Below are positions 1 to 6,960 of a stretch of 64,000 bases of DNA, piece by piece. The notes under the pieces were generated by a model. It ran no database searches and was not told the origin of the DNA. It was given only the letters and a program-made list of their open reading frames with translations. The stretch is from an uncultured bacterium (GTDB lineage: Bacteria; Desulfobacterota; Desulfovibrionia; Desulfovibrionales; Desulfovibrionaceae). The DNA lies in assembly GCA_905214305.1 (NCBI GenBank), contig CAJMLK010000005.1:19415-83414 (forward strand), written 5' to 3'. Positions within the stretch are counted from its first letter, which is position 1; each line of letters opens with the position of its first letter. The translations under genes and the position numbers were made by a program.

Positions 1-1276
1 CGTCCGGGCGACGCCAGTAGCCGCTCATGACCTGAGGGCCTGAAACGACAAGTTCGCCCATCTTGCCCGGAGGCAGGGTAAGGGAGCCGCCTTCCATGTC
101 CACAATGCGGGCGTCGGTGCCGGGCAGGGGCATGCCGATGGAGTTGGGCTTTTGCCCCTGTTTGCCCAATGGGTTGCAATGGGTAATCGGTGAGGCTTCA
201 GTAAGGCCGTAGCCTTCAAGAATGGACGCGCCCGTGGTTTCCTGAAACTGCCGGAATATCTCTCTGGGCAGGGGGGCTGAACCGGAAACGCAGATCTTGA
301 TGCAGTGCAGGTCGTACTGGGCAAGATTTTTTTGCTGCAAAAGCGAAATATACACTGACGGCGCACCGGGAAAGATGCTCGGCTTGTGTTTGCCGATCAG
401 GCGCAGCACATCCTGGGGAACGTAGCGCGGCAGAGGCAGGGTAGTGGCGGCCAGCGCAATGGGGATGATCAGGCCGGTAGTGAGGCCGTATACATGAAAG
501 AAAGGCAGGATGGAGATGAAAGAATGGTGGTCTTCAGCCTTTACATTGATGATGTCGAGCACCTGGCGGCAGTTGGTGCCCAGATTGCTGTGCGTCAGTG
601 TGACGCCTTTGGGCAGGCCCGTGGTGCCGCCCGTGTACTGAAGCATGATGGGGGCTGTGTGCGGATCGGCAATGGGAGCAGAGTAGCGTTCAGCCCCCTT
701 GAACAGTTTTTTCCATTCAAAAACGTGCTTGCCGTCATAGGGGATGGAAATTTTTTTGCCACGGGATTTTTTGAGCCGGTACAGCCAGTTGAGCGGAAAC
801 GACAAGGCATCCGCCGCACCGGTAACGATAAAGTTGCGCAGCGGCAGACGGTCGCGCAGAGCAGACACGCGGGGCCAGAGCAGGTCGAGCATGACGATAT
901 GCTCTGCGCCCGAATCCTGCATGTTGGCAATGATTTCTTTTTCCATGTACAGGGGGTTGGTCATGACAACCACGCCCCCGGCCTTGATGATGCCCCAGAA
1001 GGCCACCACGGTCTGGGGCATGTTGGGCATCATGAGAGCCACACGCTGGCCGGTTTTTACGCCAAGGCGCTTGAGTGCTCCGGCAAAAAGTTCTGCCTGT
1101 TCCCGCAGCTTCCTGTAGGAAATTCGTGTGTTCTGAAAAATGACCGCCGGGCGGTTGGGATACTTGTCCGCCGCTTCGTCCAGCATGGCATAGAGTGGTT
1201 TGTCCCATGCCTCTGTAATGCGCGGCACAAAGGCATCGTAGTGAGCGAACCAGGGACGATACAATTCTGTGTTCAT
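1..1276 (-). CDS. fadD: Long-chain acyl-CoA ligase (AMP-forming), C-terminus cut by window edge
   Basis: This gene activates fatty acids to acyl-CoA with ATP through an acyl-adenylate. Reading from ATG at 1276 gives about 425 residues before the window ends, so the C-terminal lid domain is missing. The adenylate-forming family P-loop YTGGTTGLPKG lies at about residues 212-222, followed by the GYGLTEASP motif near residue 360. AAGGA sits at normal distance before the ATG. It follows the IspD-IspF gene by 15 bases and is probably co-transcribed with it. The superfamily is certain; the long-chain preference is inferred from overall similarity to FadD-type ligases. Confidence 0.9.
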   Translation of the reverse strand, partial: MNTELYRPWFAHYDAFVPRITEAWDKPLYAMLDEAADKYPNRPAVIFQNTRISYRKLREQAELFAGALKRLGVKTGQRVALMMPNMPQTVVAFWGIIKAGGVVVMTNPLYMEKEIIANMQDSGAEHIVMLDLLWPRVSALRDRLPLRNFIVTGAADALSFPLNWLYRLKKSRGKKISIPYDGKHVFEWKKLFKGAERYSAPIADPHTAPIMLQYTGGTTGLPKGVTLTHSNLGTNCRQVLDIINVKAEDHHSFISILPFFHVYGLTTGLIIPIALAATTLPLPRYVPQDVLRLIGKHKPSIFPGAPSVYISLLQQKNLAQYDLHCIKICVSGSAPLPREIFRQFQETTGASILEGYGLTEASPITHCNPLGKQGQKPNSIGMPLPGTDARIVDMEGGSLTLPPGKMGELVVSGPQVMSGYWRRPD

Positions 1277-1291
1277 GGCGATCCTTGTGAA

Positions 1292-2551
1292 TCAGATGTC
1301 GCGTTGCAAAGGAGACGGCGGCGCAAAAGCAGCGCGGGCGCCAGCCCACGCGGTAACAACGGCATATGCCTTGATGCCTTCGACGCGGCCCGTAAATCCA
1401 AGCCCTTCCTCCGTGCTGCCCTTGACGTTGACGCAATCAGTGGGCAGTGCCAGAAGGCGGGCGATGTTTTTTCTGATTTCTTCGCGGTAGGGCGCGATAC
1501 GGGGCTTTTGAGCGATGATGGTAAGATCCGCGTGGCAAAGCTGCACGCCTTTTCGGCGTACCATGTCCAGGGCTTCGTCCAGCAGGAGCGCTGAAGAAAT
1601 ATTGTCAAAACGGGGGTCTTTATCAGAAAAGTGCTGACCAATATCGCCGAGGCCGGCACAGCCAAGCACGGCATCGGTAAGCGCATGCAGCAGCACATCA
1701 CCATCGGAATGCGCGGCCACCTCCGGCCCGGCAGGAATGGGCACGCCGCCGAGCCGCATGGAGCGTCCCGGAGCGTAGCGATGCACATCATAGCCCATGC
1801 CAGTGCACGGGCGCGGCAGGACAGGAGTCTCCCGCAAGAGATCCATATCTTCGGGGTTGGTTATCTTCACGTTGGCGGCTTCTCCTTCCACAATGCGGAC
1901 TTCATGGCCCAGCTCTTCCAGCAGAGAGGCGTCGTCAGTGACGTTCAGGTTTTGGGTTTTCGCATGTTGGTGGGCCTGAAGCAGAAGCTCAAGATCAAAG
2001 CCCTGAGGGGTCTGCACGGCCATGAGCGTGTGGCGCGGCAAAGTTCCTGTAACCAGGCCATGCGAAACGGTCTTTATGGTGTCTGTTACCGGCAGGGCCG
2101 GGATTGCTCCCTGCGCGCCCGACTCAAGGGAAGCGCAGATGGCGCGTATCAGCTGGGGGCTGACAAAAGGGCGGGCCGCATCATGAATAAGCACATGACG
2201 CGTATCAGCGGGCAACACGGCCAGCCCATGACGCACGGAGTCCTGACGTAGCGGGCCACCAGCCGTTGTCAGGCAGGGCAGCCCCAGGTCTTCAGCGGCG
2301 TACAGGGCACGCAGGTTTTCTTGATGAGCGGCGTGATCATCGGGGGGGAAAACAAAAACAATGCCTGCCACCGCGCCGCTGCGGCTCATGGCTCGGGCGG
2401 CATGCCAGTAGAGCGGCGTGCCTTGCCAGTGCAGAAACTGCTTGGCAAGCCCGCCTGTGGCGGCAGCAAGACGGCTGCCTTGCCCGGCGGCCAGAAGTAT
2501 GGCCCACGGCTGGGCGGGTTGCCCTCGAGGGGGCACGGAAGTGTCTGACAT
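1292..2551 (-). CDS. ispDF: Bifunctional IspD-IspF isoprenoid biosynthesis enzyme
   Basis: A 419-residue fusion of two non-consecutive MEP-pathway enzymes. The N-terminal half (about 15-235) is 2-C-methyl-D-erythritol 4-phosphate cytidylyltransferase, with the LLAAGQGSRL nucleotide loop, DAARPF and VTDDASL. The C-terminal half (about 248-410) is 2-C-methyl-D-erythritol 2,4-cyclodiphosphate synthase, with the metal-binding GYDVHRY and AHSDGDVLLHAL motifs and the GFTGR end. The frame is open to 2620, but the upstream part overlaps the RNase P RNA gene, so ATG 2551 (MSDTSVPP) is chosen. Such fusions are known in several proteobacteria. It lies 25 bases downstream of rnpB. Confidence 0.95.
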   Translation of the reverse strand: MSDTSVPPRGQPAQPWAILLAAGQGSRLAAATGGLAKQFLHWQGTPLYWHAARAMSRSGAVAGIVFVFPPDDHAAHQENLRALYAAEDLGLPCLTTAGGPLRQDSVRHGLAVLPADTRHVLIHDAARPFVSPQLIRAICASLESGAQGAIPALPVTDTIKTVSHGLVTGTLPRHTLMAVQTPQGFDLELLLQAHQHAKTQNLNVTDDASLLEELGHEVRIVEGEAANVKITNPEDMDLLRETPVLPRPCTGMGYDVHRYAPGRSMRLGGVPIPAGPEVAAHSDGDVLLHALTDAVLGCAGLGDIGQHFSDKDPRFDNISSALLLDEALDMVRRKGVQLCHADLTIIAQKPRIAPYREEIRKNIARLLALPTDCVNVKGSTEEGLGFTGRVEGIKAYAVVTAWAGARAAFAPPSPLQRDI

Positions 2552-2575
2552 GGCTGGCCTCTGGCTGACAGTATG

Positions 2576-2936
2576 CGGGAGTCGGACTGTAAGCCGGGTT
2601 CTGTCCACACGGTTGCCCATGTGTGATCGTCATTCCTCTAGGAGTGCGGTTGCCCGCACCCTCAAGCAACCTACCCGGAAGGCTATGGCCGGGCCGGCCG
2701 CCTTCCCTATTTGGTCTTGCTCCGAACGGGGTATGCCGAGCATGCCGTGTCACCACGGCATCTGGTGGTCTCTTACACCACCGTTTCACCCTTACCCGGC
2801 CGAAGCCGGGCGGTTTGCTTTCTGTGGCGCTGTCCGAAGGTTGCCCTTCCTGGATGTTATCCAGCGTCCTGCCCTGTGGAGCCCGGACTTTCCTCCCCGG
2901 GGTTGCCCCCGCGGCGACGATCCGTCCGACTCCCGC
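2576..2936 (-). ncRNA. rnpB: RNase P RNA, bacterial type A
   Basis: This is the catalytic RNA that trims tRNA 5' ends. On the minus strand the ends form a perfect 13-base P1 helix (GCGGGAGTCGGAC with GTCCGACTCCCGC). Just inside are the family hallmarks: GAGGAAAGTCCGGGCTCC near the 5' end, GGGTGAAACGGTGG in the middle, and GACAGAACCCGGCTTACAG at the 3' end, which includes the GGU that pairs with tRNA CCA. The length of about 361 nt fits type A. The ends are set by P1, not by mapping. Several open frames cross this region and are not genes. Confidence 0.96.
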
Positions 2937-2976
2937 AATATGGAGGCGCATGGGTGACAAAAAGCGTCACACAAGA

Positions 2977-3014
2977 CCGGGCCGCATGCTTTTAAATGCG
3001 GTCCGGCCTTTTTT
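2977..3014. terminator. GC-rich hairpin between the zinc-ribbon gene and rnpB
   Basis: An 11-base stem (one wobble) with an 8-base loop. The T-run follows it on the plus strand, while on the minus strand the tract is poor. By position it could end the minus-strand transcript of the zinc-ribbon gene that stops at 3031, or insulate rnpB. Confidence 0.45.
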
Positions 3015-3030
3015 CATGCGCCGAAATCTG

Positions 3031-3807
3031 TTAATCCGTCAGCGGCTGCGGCTTGGGCGCGCACTGGGGCGCTTCAGCAACTGTGAAATGTTCGCACCAG
3101 AAAATGAGGCGCTGGCAGTTGGGGCAGCTCAATATCTGCTGCCCGCGCTGCAGTTCGATGAAAGACTGCGGCGGAACGGCAATGTGGCAGCCCGAGCAGA
3201 TGCCTTCTTTAACGGCAACAATAACAGGGTGCTCAAGGCGTTCACGAATGAATTCATAGCGCATGAAAACAGGCTGGGGAATGGCCTTGCTGACCTGAGC
3301 GCGCTTTGCGTTAAGCTCGGTAAGGGCGGCATTGCACTTCTGCAGCTTTTCTTCAAGACCATCACGCTTTACTTCAAGTTCGGCCTTGACGGCAGAGTGG
3401 GTGAGGTCAAGTTCAGCCAAGGCATCTTTCTGGAACTGCAGTTCTTCCATGAGAGTCATCTTTTCCTCTTCACGGGAGCGGTTCACTTTTTCCATGCCGT
3501 CCATTTCGCGCATCATGGCATGATATTCGCGCGTATTTTCTACCTGCATGAGCTTGTTCTTGCTCTTCTTGATGCGGGCGGCATCGTCATCTATCTCAAG
3601 CGAAAGGCGCTTTTGCTGTTCCTGAAGATGGGTCAGCTTGTCCACAATATAGTTTCGCTGCGTTTCGCTGGCATTGAAGCGCTGTTCAAGCGAATTCAGC
3701 TCATTGGGGGCACGCTCCATGTCCTGCCGTACCGCATAGATGGCATCATCAACCTTCTGCAGCTCCACAAGCTGCTTTATCTGATCAAAGTAAACGGCAT
3801 TACTCAT
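3031..3807 (-). CDS. Coiled-coil protein with C4 zinc ribbon
   Basis: A 258-residue cytosolic protein. Residues about 5-190 are highly charged heptad-like sequence typical of an antiparallel coiled-coil hairpin. The end carries a zinc ribbon with CSGC (204, 207) and CPNC (228, 231). This is the architecture of the CT398/CdsZ family, whose members elsewhere bind sigma-54 or secretion components. No role can be assigned here from sequence alone. ATG 3807 is preceded by AGGAGG. It follows the Nif3-family gene by 21 bases, a pairing that suggests one operon. Confidence 0.85.
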   Translation of the reverse strand: MSNAVYFDQIKQLVELQKVDDAIYAVRQDMERAPNELNSLEQRFNASETQRNYIVDKLTHLQEQQKRLSLEIDDDAARIKKSKNKLMQVENTREYHAMMREMDGMEKVNRSREEEKMTLMEELQFQKDALAELDLTHSAVKAELEVKRDGLEEKLQKCNAALTELNAKRAQVSKAIPQPVFMRYEFIRERLEHPVIVAVKEGICSGCHIAVPPQSFIELQRGQQILSCPNCQRLIFWCEHFTVAEAPQCAPKPQPLTD

Positions 3808-3828
3808 TGTAAAAAGACCTCCTGATAG

Positions 3829-4623
3829 TCATGACAGGGCAACAGCACGAAAGGGCGATGCCGATGGAACAAAGTGAACGGCAACACCGTGAAGCTGCTG
3901 CTGGAGCAAGTGGCACATGCGGCGCATCATTTCCTCTTCAAGGCTGTGGTGACCCACATCCAGCAGAGGGATTTCCGCCTCAAGCGCGGTATGGTATTTT
4001 ACATCCCCGGTAATGAACAGCTGCGCTCCGGCCTTGCGGGCCGCAGACAGCAGTGATGCACCGGAGCCGGTGCAATAGGCCAACCGGCGGATTTTTCCGG
4101 GCGGCGGCCCGCTGAGGGTCGCTGTGGAAAGGTCGAGCACTTTTTCAAGCTCACGGATGACGTCGCTGGCCGTCTGGGCCTGAGGCAGGTCGCCCGCAAG
4201 ACCGTAGCCAAGCACAGGGCTTTCGGGCGATGGTTGCGGGCAGACCGGCTCAAGCACGGTCGTATTTTCAAGCTTGAGGTCAGCAGCAAGCCAGCCTGCA
4301 GGGCCTTGCGGGTTCACATCCAGTGAGGTGTGGGCCGCGTAGAGGGGGACGTCCGCGCGCATGAGCAGGCGCAAAACCTCATGGTATGCGTCAAGTTGCG
4401 ACGGCAGGGCGGGCTTGAGAGAAAGCGGGTGATGGCTCAGAACAAACTGTGCGCCAAGGTCAAGAGCCTGCCGGACTGATTCTGGCGTGGGGTCAAGACA
4501 GACGGCGACACTGCTGATGTCCTGGCGCAGGGCTGCTACCTGAAGGCCGGAAATGTCCCACGAAGCAGCCGCACGCAGAGGAGCGATTTCTTCTATGGAC
4601 TTAATTAATTCAGCTAGTTGCAT
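3829..4623 (-). CDS. Nif3-like dinuclear metal centre protein
   Basis: A 264-residue member of the Nif3/YbgI/YqfO family, which forms toroidal hexamers with a two-metal site in each subunit. Its function is debated (GTP cyclohydrolase I type 2 annotations are common). Visible metal-site motifs are SHHPLS, AAHTSLDVN, ITGDVKYH and LDVGHHSLEE. ATG 4623 lies behind GTGAGG. The start codon is only 17 bases from a strong intrinsic terminator in its own leader, so expression may be set by transcription readthrough (see the leader entry). The zinc-ribbon protein gene follows. Confidence 0.88.
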   Translation of the reverse strand: MQLAELIKSIEEIAPLRAAASWDISGLQVAALRQDISSVAVCLDPTPESVRQALDLGAQFVLSHHPLSLKPALPSQLDAYHEVLRLLMRADVPLYAAHTSLDVNPQGPAGWLAADLKLENTTVLEPVCPQPSPESPVLGYGLAGDLPQAQTASDVIRELEKVLDLSTATLSGPPPGKIRRLAYCTGSGASLLSAARKAGAQLFITGDVKYHTALEAEIPLLDVGHHSLEEEMMRRMCHLLQQQLHGVAVHFVPSASPFRAVALS

Positions 4624-4639
4624 GTATGTGCCTCACCAT

Positions 4640-4676
4640 AAAAAAAGGCACTTTCTTGCTCTGCAGAGAAAGCGCC
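4640..4676 (-). terminator. Intrinsic terminator in the nif3 leader
   Basis: On the minus strand GGCGCTTTCT pairs with AGAAAGTGCC (ten pairs, one G-U) around a 10-base loop, followed by seven T. It lies directly before the nif3 ribosome binding site. Confidence 0.75.
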
Positions 4677-4792
4677 CAAAAACACCGGCGTGAAAAAAAA
4701 GTTGAATGATACCGACAAAATGTTTTTGTACCTACTGTTCGGTGCGCTACATTGATTTCGCTGGAAACAGCGTTGCGCCTCAGGTTTTGAAT
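4677..4792 (-). promoter_or_regulatory. Candidate leader RNA or small RNA upstream of nif3
   Basis: A promoter at 4799-4827 predicts transcription from about 4792 leftward into a terminator at 4640-4676, giving an RNA of about 150 nt. Inside it are hairpins CGCTG-TTTC-CAGCG and ACAAAA-ACA-TTTTGT. Because the terminator immediately precedes a start codon, this may be an attenuating leader. It may equally be a stand-alone small RNA, or the 3' end of the guanine deaminase transcript. I recognise no known riboswitch core. No convincing protein is encoded between 4624 and 4940. Confidence 0.45.
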
Positions 4793-4798
4793 CTGGCT

Positions 4799-4827
4799 TT
4801 CATAGCTGCCCGGAAGGATATTGTCAA
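4799..4827 (-). promoter_or_regulatory. Sigma-70-type promoter before the nif3 leader
   Basis: TTGACA at 4822-4827, a 17-base spacer and TATGAA at 4799-4804 on the minus strand. The -35 is perfect and the -10 matches four of six. Confidence 0.55.
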
Positions 4828-4940
4828 TATGCCGGCGTAAAGGAAAAAGTTCACAGCGGGCCGTATTCATACGGCCTGCCAGCCAGACGTGCTGTCAACT
4901 GGCAAGATGCCGACACGTCGGCCGCTGTAACGCCGTTGCA

Positions 4941-5408
4941 TCAGTACCTTGTTTTTTCTTCGCAACACTGCCACTGCCGAAAGGCGTCAGCGCTGTCTTT
5001 GCAGTAGAGCTGTTCAATGGGCAGTGTTCTTTCACTCAGCTGTCTGGAAATTTCGTCATAAATGGCTGCATCGTCAAATCCGGCAGCAGCGGCGTCTTCC
5101 CTTGTATTTGAGAAGTATATTTTTTCAATGCGCGCCCACCATATGGCACTGAGGCACATGGGGCAAGGTTCGCAGCTTGTGAAAATGACTGAGCCGGAAA
5201 GGTCAAACGTTTCAAGCGCATGACAGGCGTTTCGAATGGCTTCCACTTCAGCATGGGCTGTGGGGTCGTTATGCGGTGTGACATTGTTGGTGCCTTCACC
5301 GATGATTTTTCCGTTTTGCACGATCACCGCGCCAAATGGGCCACCCCCGGCCGTCATGCTTTGTCGGGACAGCTCAATGGCCCGCTCCATAAAACGCCTT
5401 TTTTCCAT
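4941..5408 (-). CDS. guaD: Guanine deaminase-like cytidine/deoxycytidylate deaminase-fold enzyme
   Basis: A 155-residue zinc deaminase. The catalytic signature is complete: HAE at 52-54 (zinc His and proton-shuttle Glu) and PCPMC at 81-85 (two zinc Cys). The sequence NNVTPHNDPTAHAEV, the ERTLP segment and the aromatic C-terminal tail resemble Bacillus-type guanine deaminase more than the tRNA adenosine deaminase TadA. The likely reaction is guanine to xanthine in purine salvage. AAGGA precedes ATG 5408. Both flanks are intergenic, so it looks monocistronic. Confidence 0.82.
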   Translation of the reverse strand: MEKRRFMERAIELSRQSMTAGGGPFGAVIVQNGKIIGEGTNNVTPHNDPTAHAEVEAIRNACHALETFDLSGSVIFTSCEPCPMCLSAIWWARIEKIYFSNTREDAAAAGFDDAAIYDEISRQLSERTLPIEQLYCKDSADAFRQWQCCEEKTRY

Positions 5409-5530
5409 ATTAATTCCTTAAGCTCTGTCCGTTTTTTGAGTTGTTTCTATCTTTTTGGCAAAACCGGCATGTCACAAGGTTTCTCGCGGCAAGCAGTTGC
5501 AGTGAACATGTTTGCAACGTAGGATTTTTT

Positions 5531-5749
5531 ATGAACATAAAAATTTTTCTGAGTATTCTGCGTGATCTTTTTTTGCCTCGGGAGCGCAACAAATGTCCTC
5601 ATTGCGGGGGAGTCCGGTGTATCGGGGCCTGTCAGTTTGACGGATCGGCGGCAGAAAAAACAGTTTTGGCTGAACAACAGTTGCCTGAGAAGGGAGGTAT
5701 TCACAACGAGAAGAACGTTTGTGGAACTGCCGCCAATGAGCGGCGTTAA
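5531..5749 (+). CDS. Small protein with CxxC motif, unknown function
   Basis: A 72-residue protein starting MNIKIFLSILRDLF, with CPHCGG and a further two Cys at residues about 22-34, then a polar tail with one more Cys. AGGA stands seven bases before ATG 5531, which favours this start over the longer frame open from 5441. The paired Cys could bind zinc or iron. I do not recognise the family. It runs divergently from the guanine deaminase gene. Confidence 0.5.
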   Translation: MNIKIFLSILRDLFLPRERNKCPHCGGVRCIGACQFDGSAAEKTVLAEQQLPEKGGIHNEKNVCGTAANERR

Positions 5750-5827
5750 GGCACTTTTCACAAGGGTACACTACAGCTTAGTGCAAGCCCCTGTTTTTAA
5801 CAACTGGAATCTGCCATCTCTGATCCG

Positions 5828-5855
5828 GCATCGGGCCGCGCGCACGGCCCGATGC
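5828..5855. terminator. Perfect 11-bp hairpin between convergent small genes
   Basis: GCATCGGGCCG pairs with CGGCCCGATGC around a 6-base loop. It sits between the plus-strand small gene ending at 5749 and the minus-strand one ending at 5872, which suits a two-way terminator, though no long T-run follows. Confidence 0.45.
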
Positions 5856-5871
5856 ACGAATCCACCATTCT

Positions 5872-6081
5872 CTACTGCATCAACTGGACATCAGCAAGCT
5901 CCAGCCTGACCCGACGCTTCGGGGCATCATCAGGGCGTGAAACGGCCACGATATCGCAGACTACAATGTCGGCTGTCAGCCCTCGCGGAATAATGCCGAT
6001 ATTTCCGCGCATTTTTTCTACCACTTCAACGCATTGACCGAATTCCATCGCAGCACACAGGGCATCCCTTAGTCGTTCCAT
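5872..6081 (-). CDS. Small conserved-looking protein, unknown function
   Basis: A 69-residue acidic-to-neutral protein (MERLRDALCAAMEF to VRLELADVQLMQ). Alternating hydrophobic strands rich in Val and Ile follow a short N-terminal helix, like a small beta-barrel, but no family is recognised. GGGAGG lies five bases before ATG 6081, so this start is preferred to the GTG at 6084. It follows the MliC-like gene by 33 bases and may be co-transcribed with it. Confidence 0.6.
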   Translation of the reverse strand: MERLRDALCAAMEFGQCVEVVEKMRGNIGIIPRGLTADIVVCDIVAVSRPDDAPKRRVRLELADVQLMQ

Positions 6082-6114
6082 CACTACCTCCCTGTGACAC
6101 GGCTTCAGCCCCAG

Positions 6115-6474
6115 CTAGTTGGCCGTGCACTCATAGACCGGTTCCATTGTTCCATTCCCGGAAGGCTTGCTCAGGCTAAGCTCGTTTCCTTTGAACCAGG
6201 CTTCAAGGGCAAACTCATCCGAGTACCTGCTGCCAGATGCCGAGGGCATGAGCGGAAGAGAGTATTCCACGCCATCAGGCATGACGACCTTGGCAAACAT
6301 CAGCTTATGGTCGCTTGTGGAAAAAAACTGAACTGAGACGTTTTTTCCTCCCGGGCATGCGTATGTTTCCGAATGGTTTTTCTCCACATAAATGCCGCCG
6401 CAGTATTTCTGAAAGGCGAAATGCAGTCCCACAGCCATGATTACAACTAGAATTAGTACAAAAACATATCTCAA
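6115..6474 (-). CDS. MliC-family C-type lysozyme inhibitor-like protein
   Basis: About 119 residues. An N-terminal hydrophobic segment (residues about 4-20) anchors or exports the protein. It is followed by a MliC-like beta-barrel domain with YACPGG, a strand with VSVQFF, and the family signature MPSASGSRYS, plus AWFKGNE near the end and a closing Cys pair. MliC proteins protect the periplasm from host C-type lysozyme. There is no ATG: TTG at 6474 has GAGGG eight bases upstream, while the longer frame also starts with TTG (6513) without a good binding site. No lipobox is seen, unlike the E. coli lipoprotein. Confidence 0.7.
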   Translation of the reverse strand: MRYVFVLILVVIMAVGLHFAFQKYCGGIYVEKNHSETYACPGGKNVSVQFFSTSDHKLMFAKVVMPDGVEYSLPLMPSASGSRYSDEFALEAWFKGNELSLSKPSGNGTMEPVYECTAN

Positions 6475-6770
6475 GACAATACCCTCACGAGTTCTTTTCT
6501 GTACGCAGCACAAGCACCACTGGGAGCATCTTTGCTGCGAGTAATCATTAAAATATCAGCTGGTTGCTGCGCTAACAAAAGCGATCAGAACCATAAAGCC
6601 GTGACGCGCCGGGCTGAATCCACTGGAATTTTGCCAGTAGCGCGGGCAGCTTTTATTTTCCCATAATGGGCGCGTTTAAAGAATACATTTTTTTCAAGCA
6701 ATGGTCACGCCAATGCGCATGGCTTGCAAGCCCCTTCGAGGGCGTACAGTCCACAGAAAGATCGTGCCAT
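6475..6770. other. Intergenic region without a recognisable gene
   Basis: About 300 bases between the MliC-like gene start and the recN terminator. I see no gene-like reading frame with a binding site and no tRNA. The part next to 6474 presumably holds the MliC promoter. Confidence 0.5.
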
Positions 6771-6828
6771 AAAAACTGCGCCGAGTCGCCCCCCGGACAA
6801 AGCAGTTGTTGCGGGGGCGACTCGGCGC
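6771..6828 (-). terminator. Strong terminator downstream of recN
   Basis: A perfect 16-base inverted repeat (GCGCCGAGTCGCCCCC and its complement, 6778-6793 and 6813-6828) is followed on the minus strand by AG and five T. It lies about 130 bases after the recN stop codon. Confidence 0.75.
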
Positions 6829-6960
6829 GAGTTCTTTATCGGGAAGGTGAGTACAGGCTGAAGGGACGTTGTGCGCTTTTTTCATGGCGCATTGTTAAAA
6901 ATGGGAGCCCCTTGTTCAAGGCATCTGGCTGATCTGCAAAAATGTCAGAAACAGTGCAGG

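Noticed and set aside
386..1594. A 402-codon plus-strand open frame opposite the acyl-CoA ligase
   Set aside because: It lies antisense to a protein with clear adenylate-forming motifs and to the IspF end, has no binding site and no recognisable protein features. It is a by-product of GC-rich codon use.
4610..4870. 86-codon minus-strand frame between guaD and nif3
   Set aside because: It crosses the promoter and terminator of the nif3 leader and overlaps the nif3 start; no binding site and no protein-like composition.
6666..6932. 88-codon plus-strand frame
   Set aside because: It runs straight through the perfect 16-bp inverted repeat of the recN terminator.
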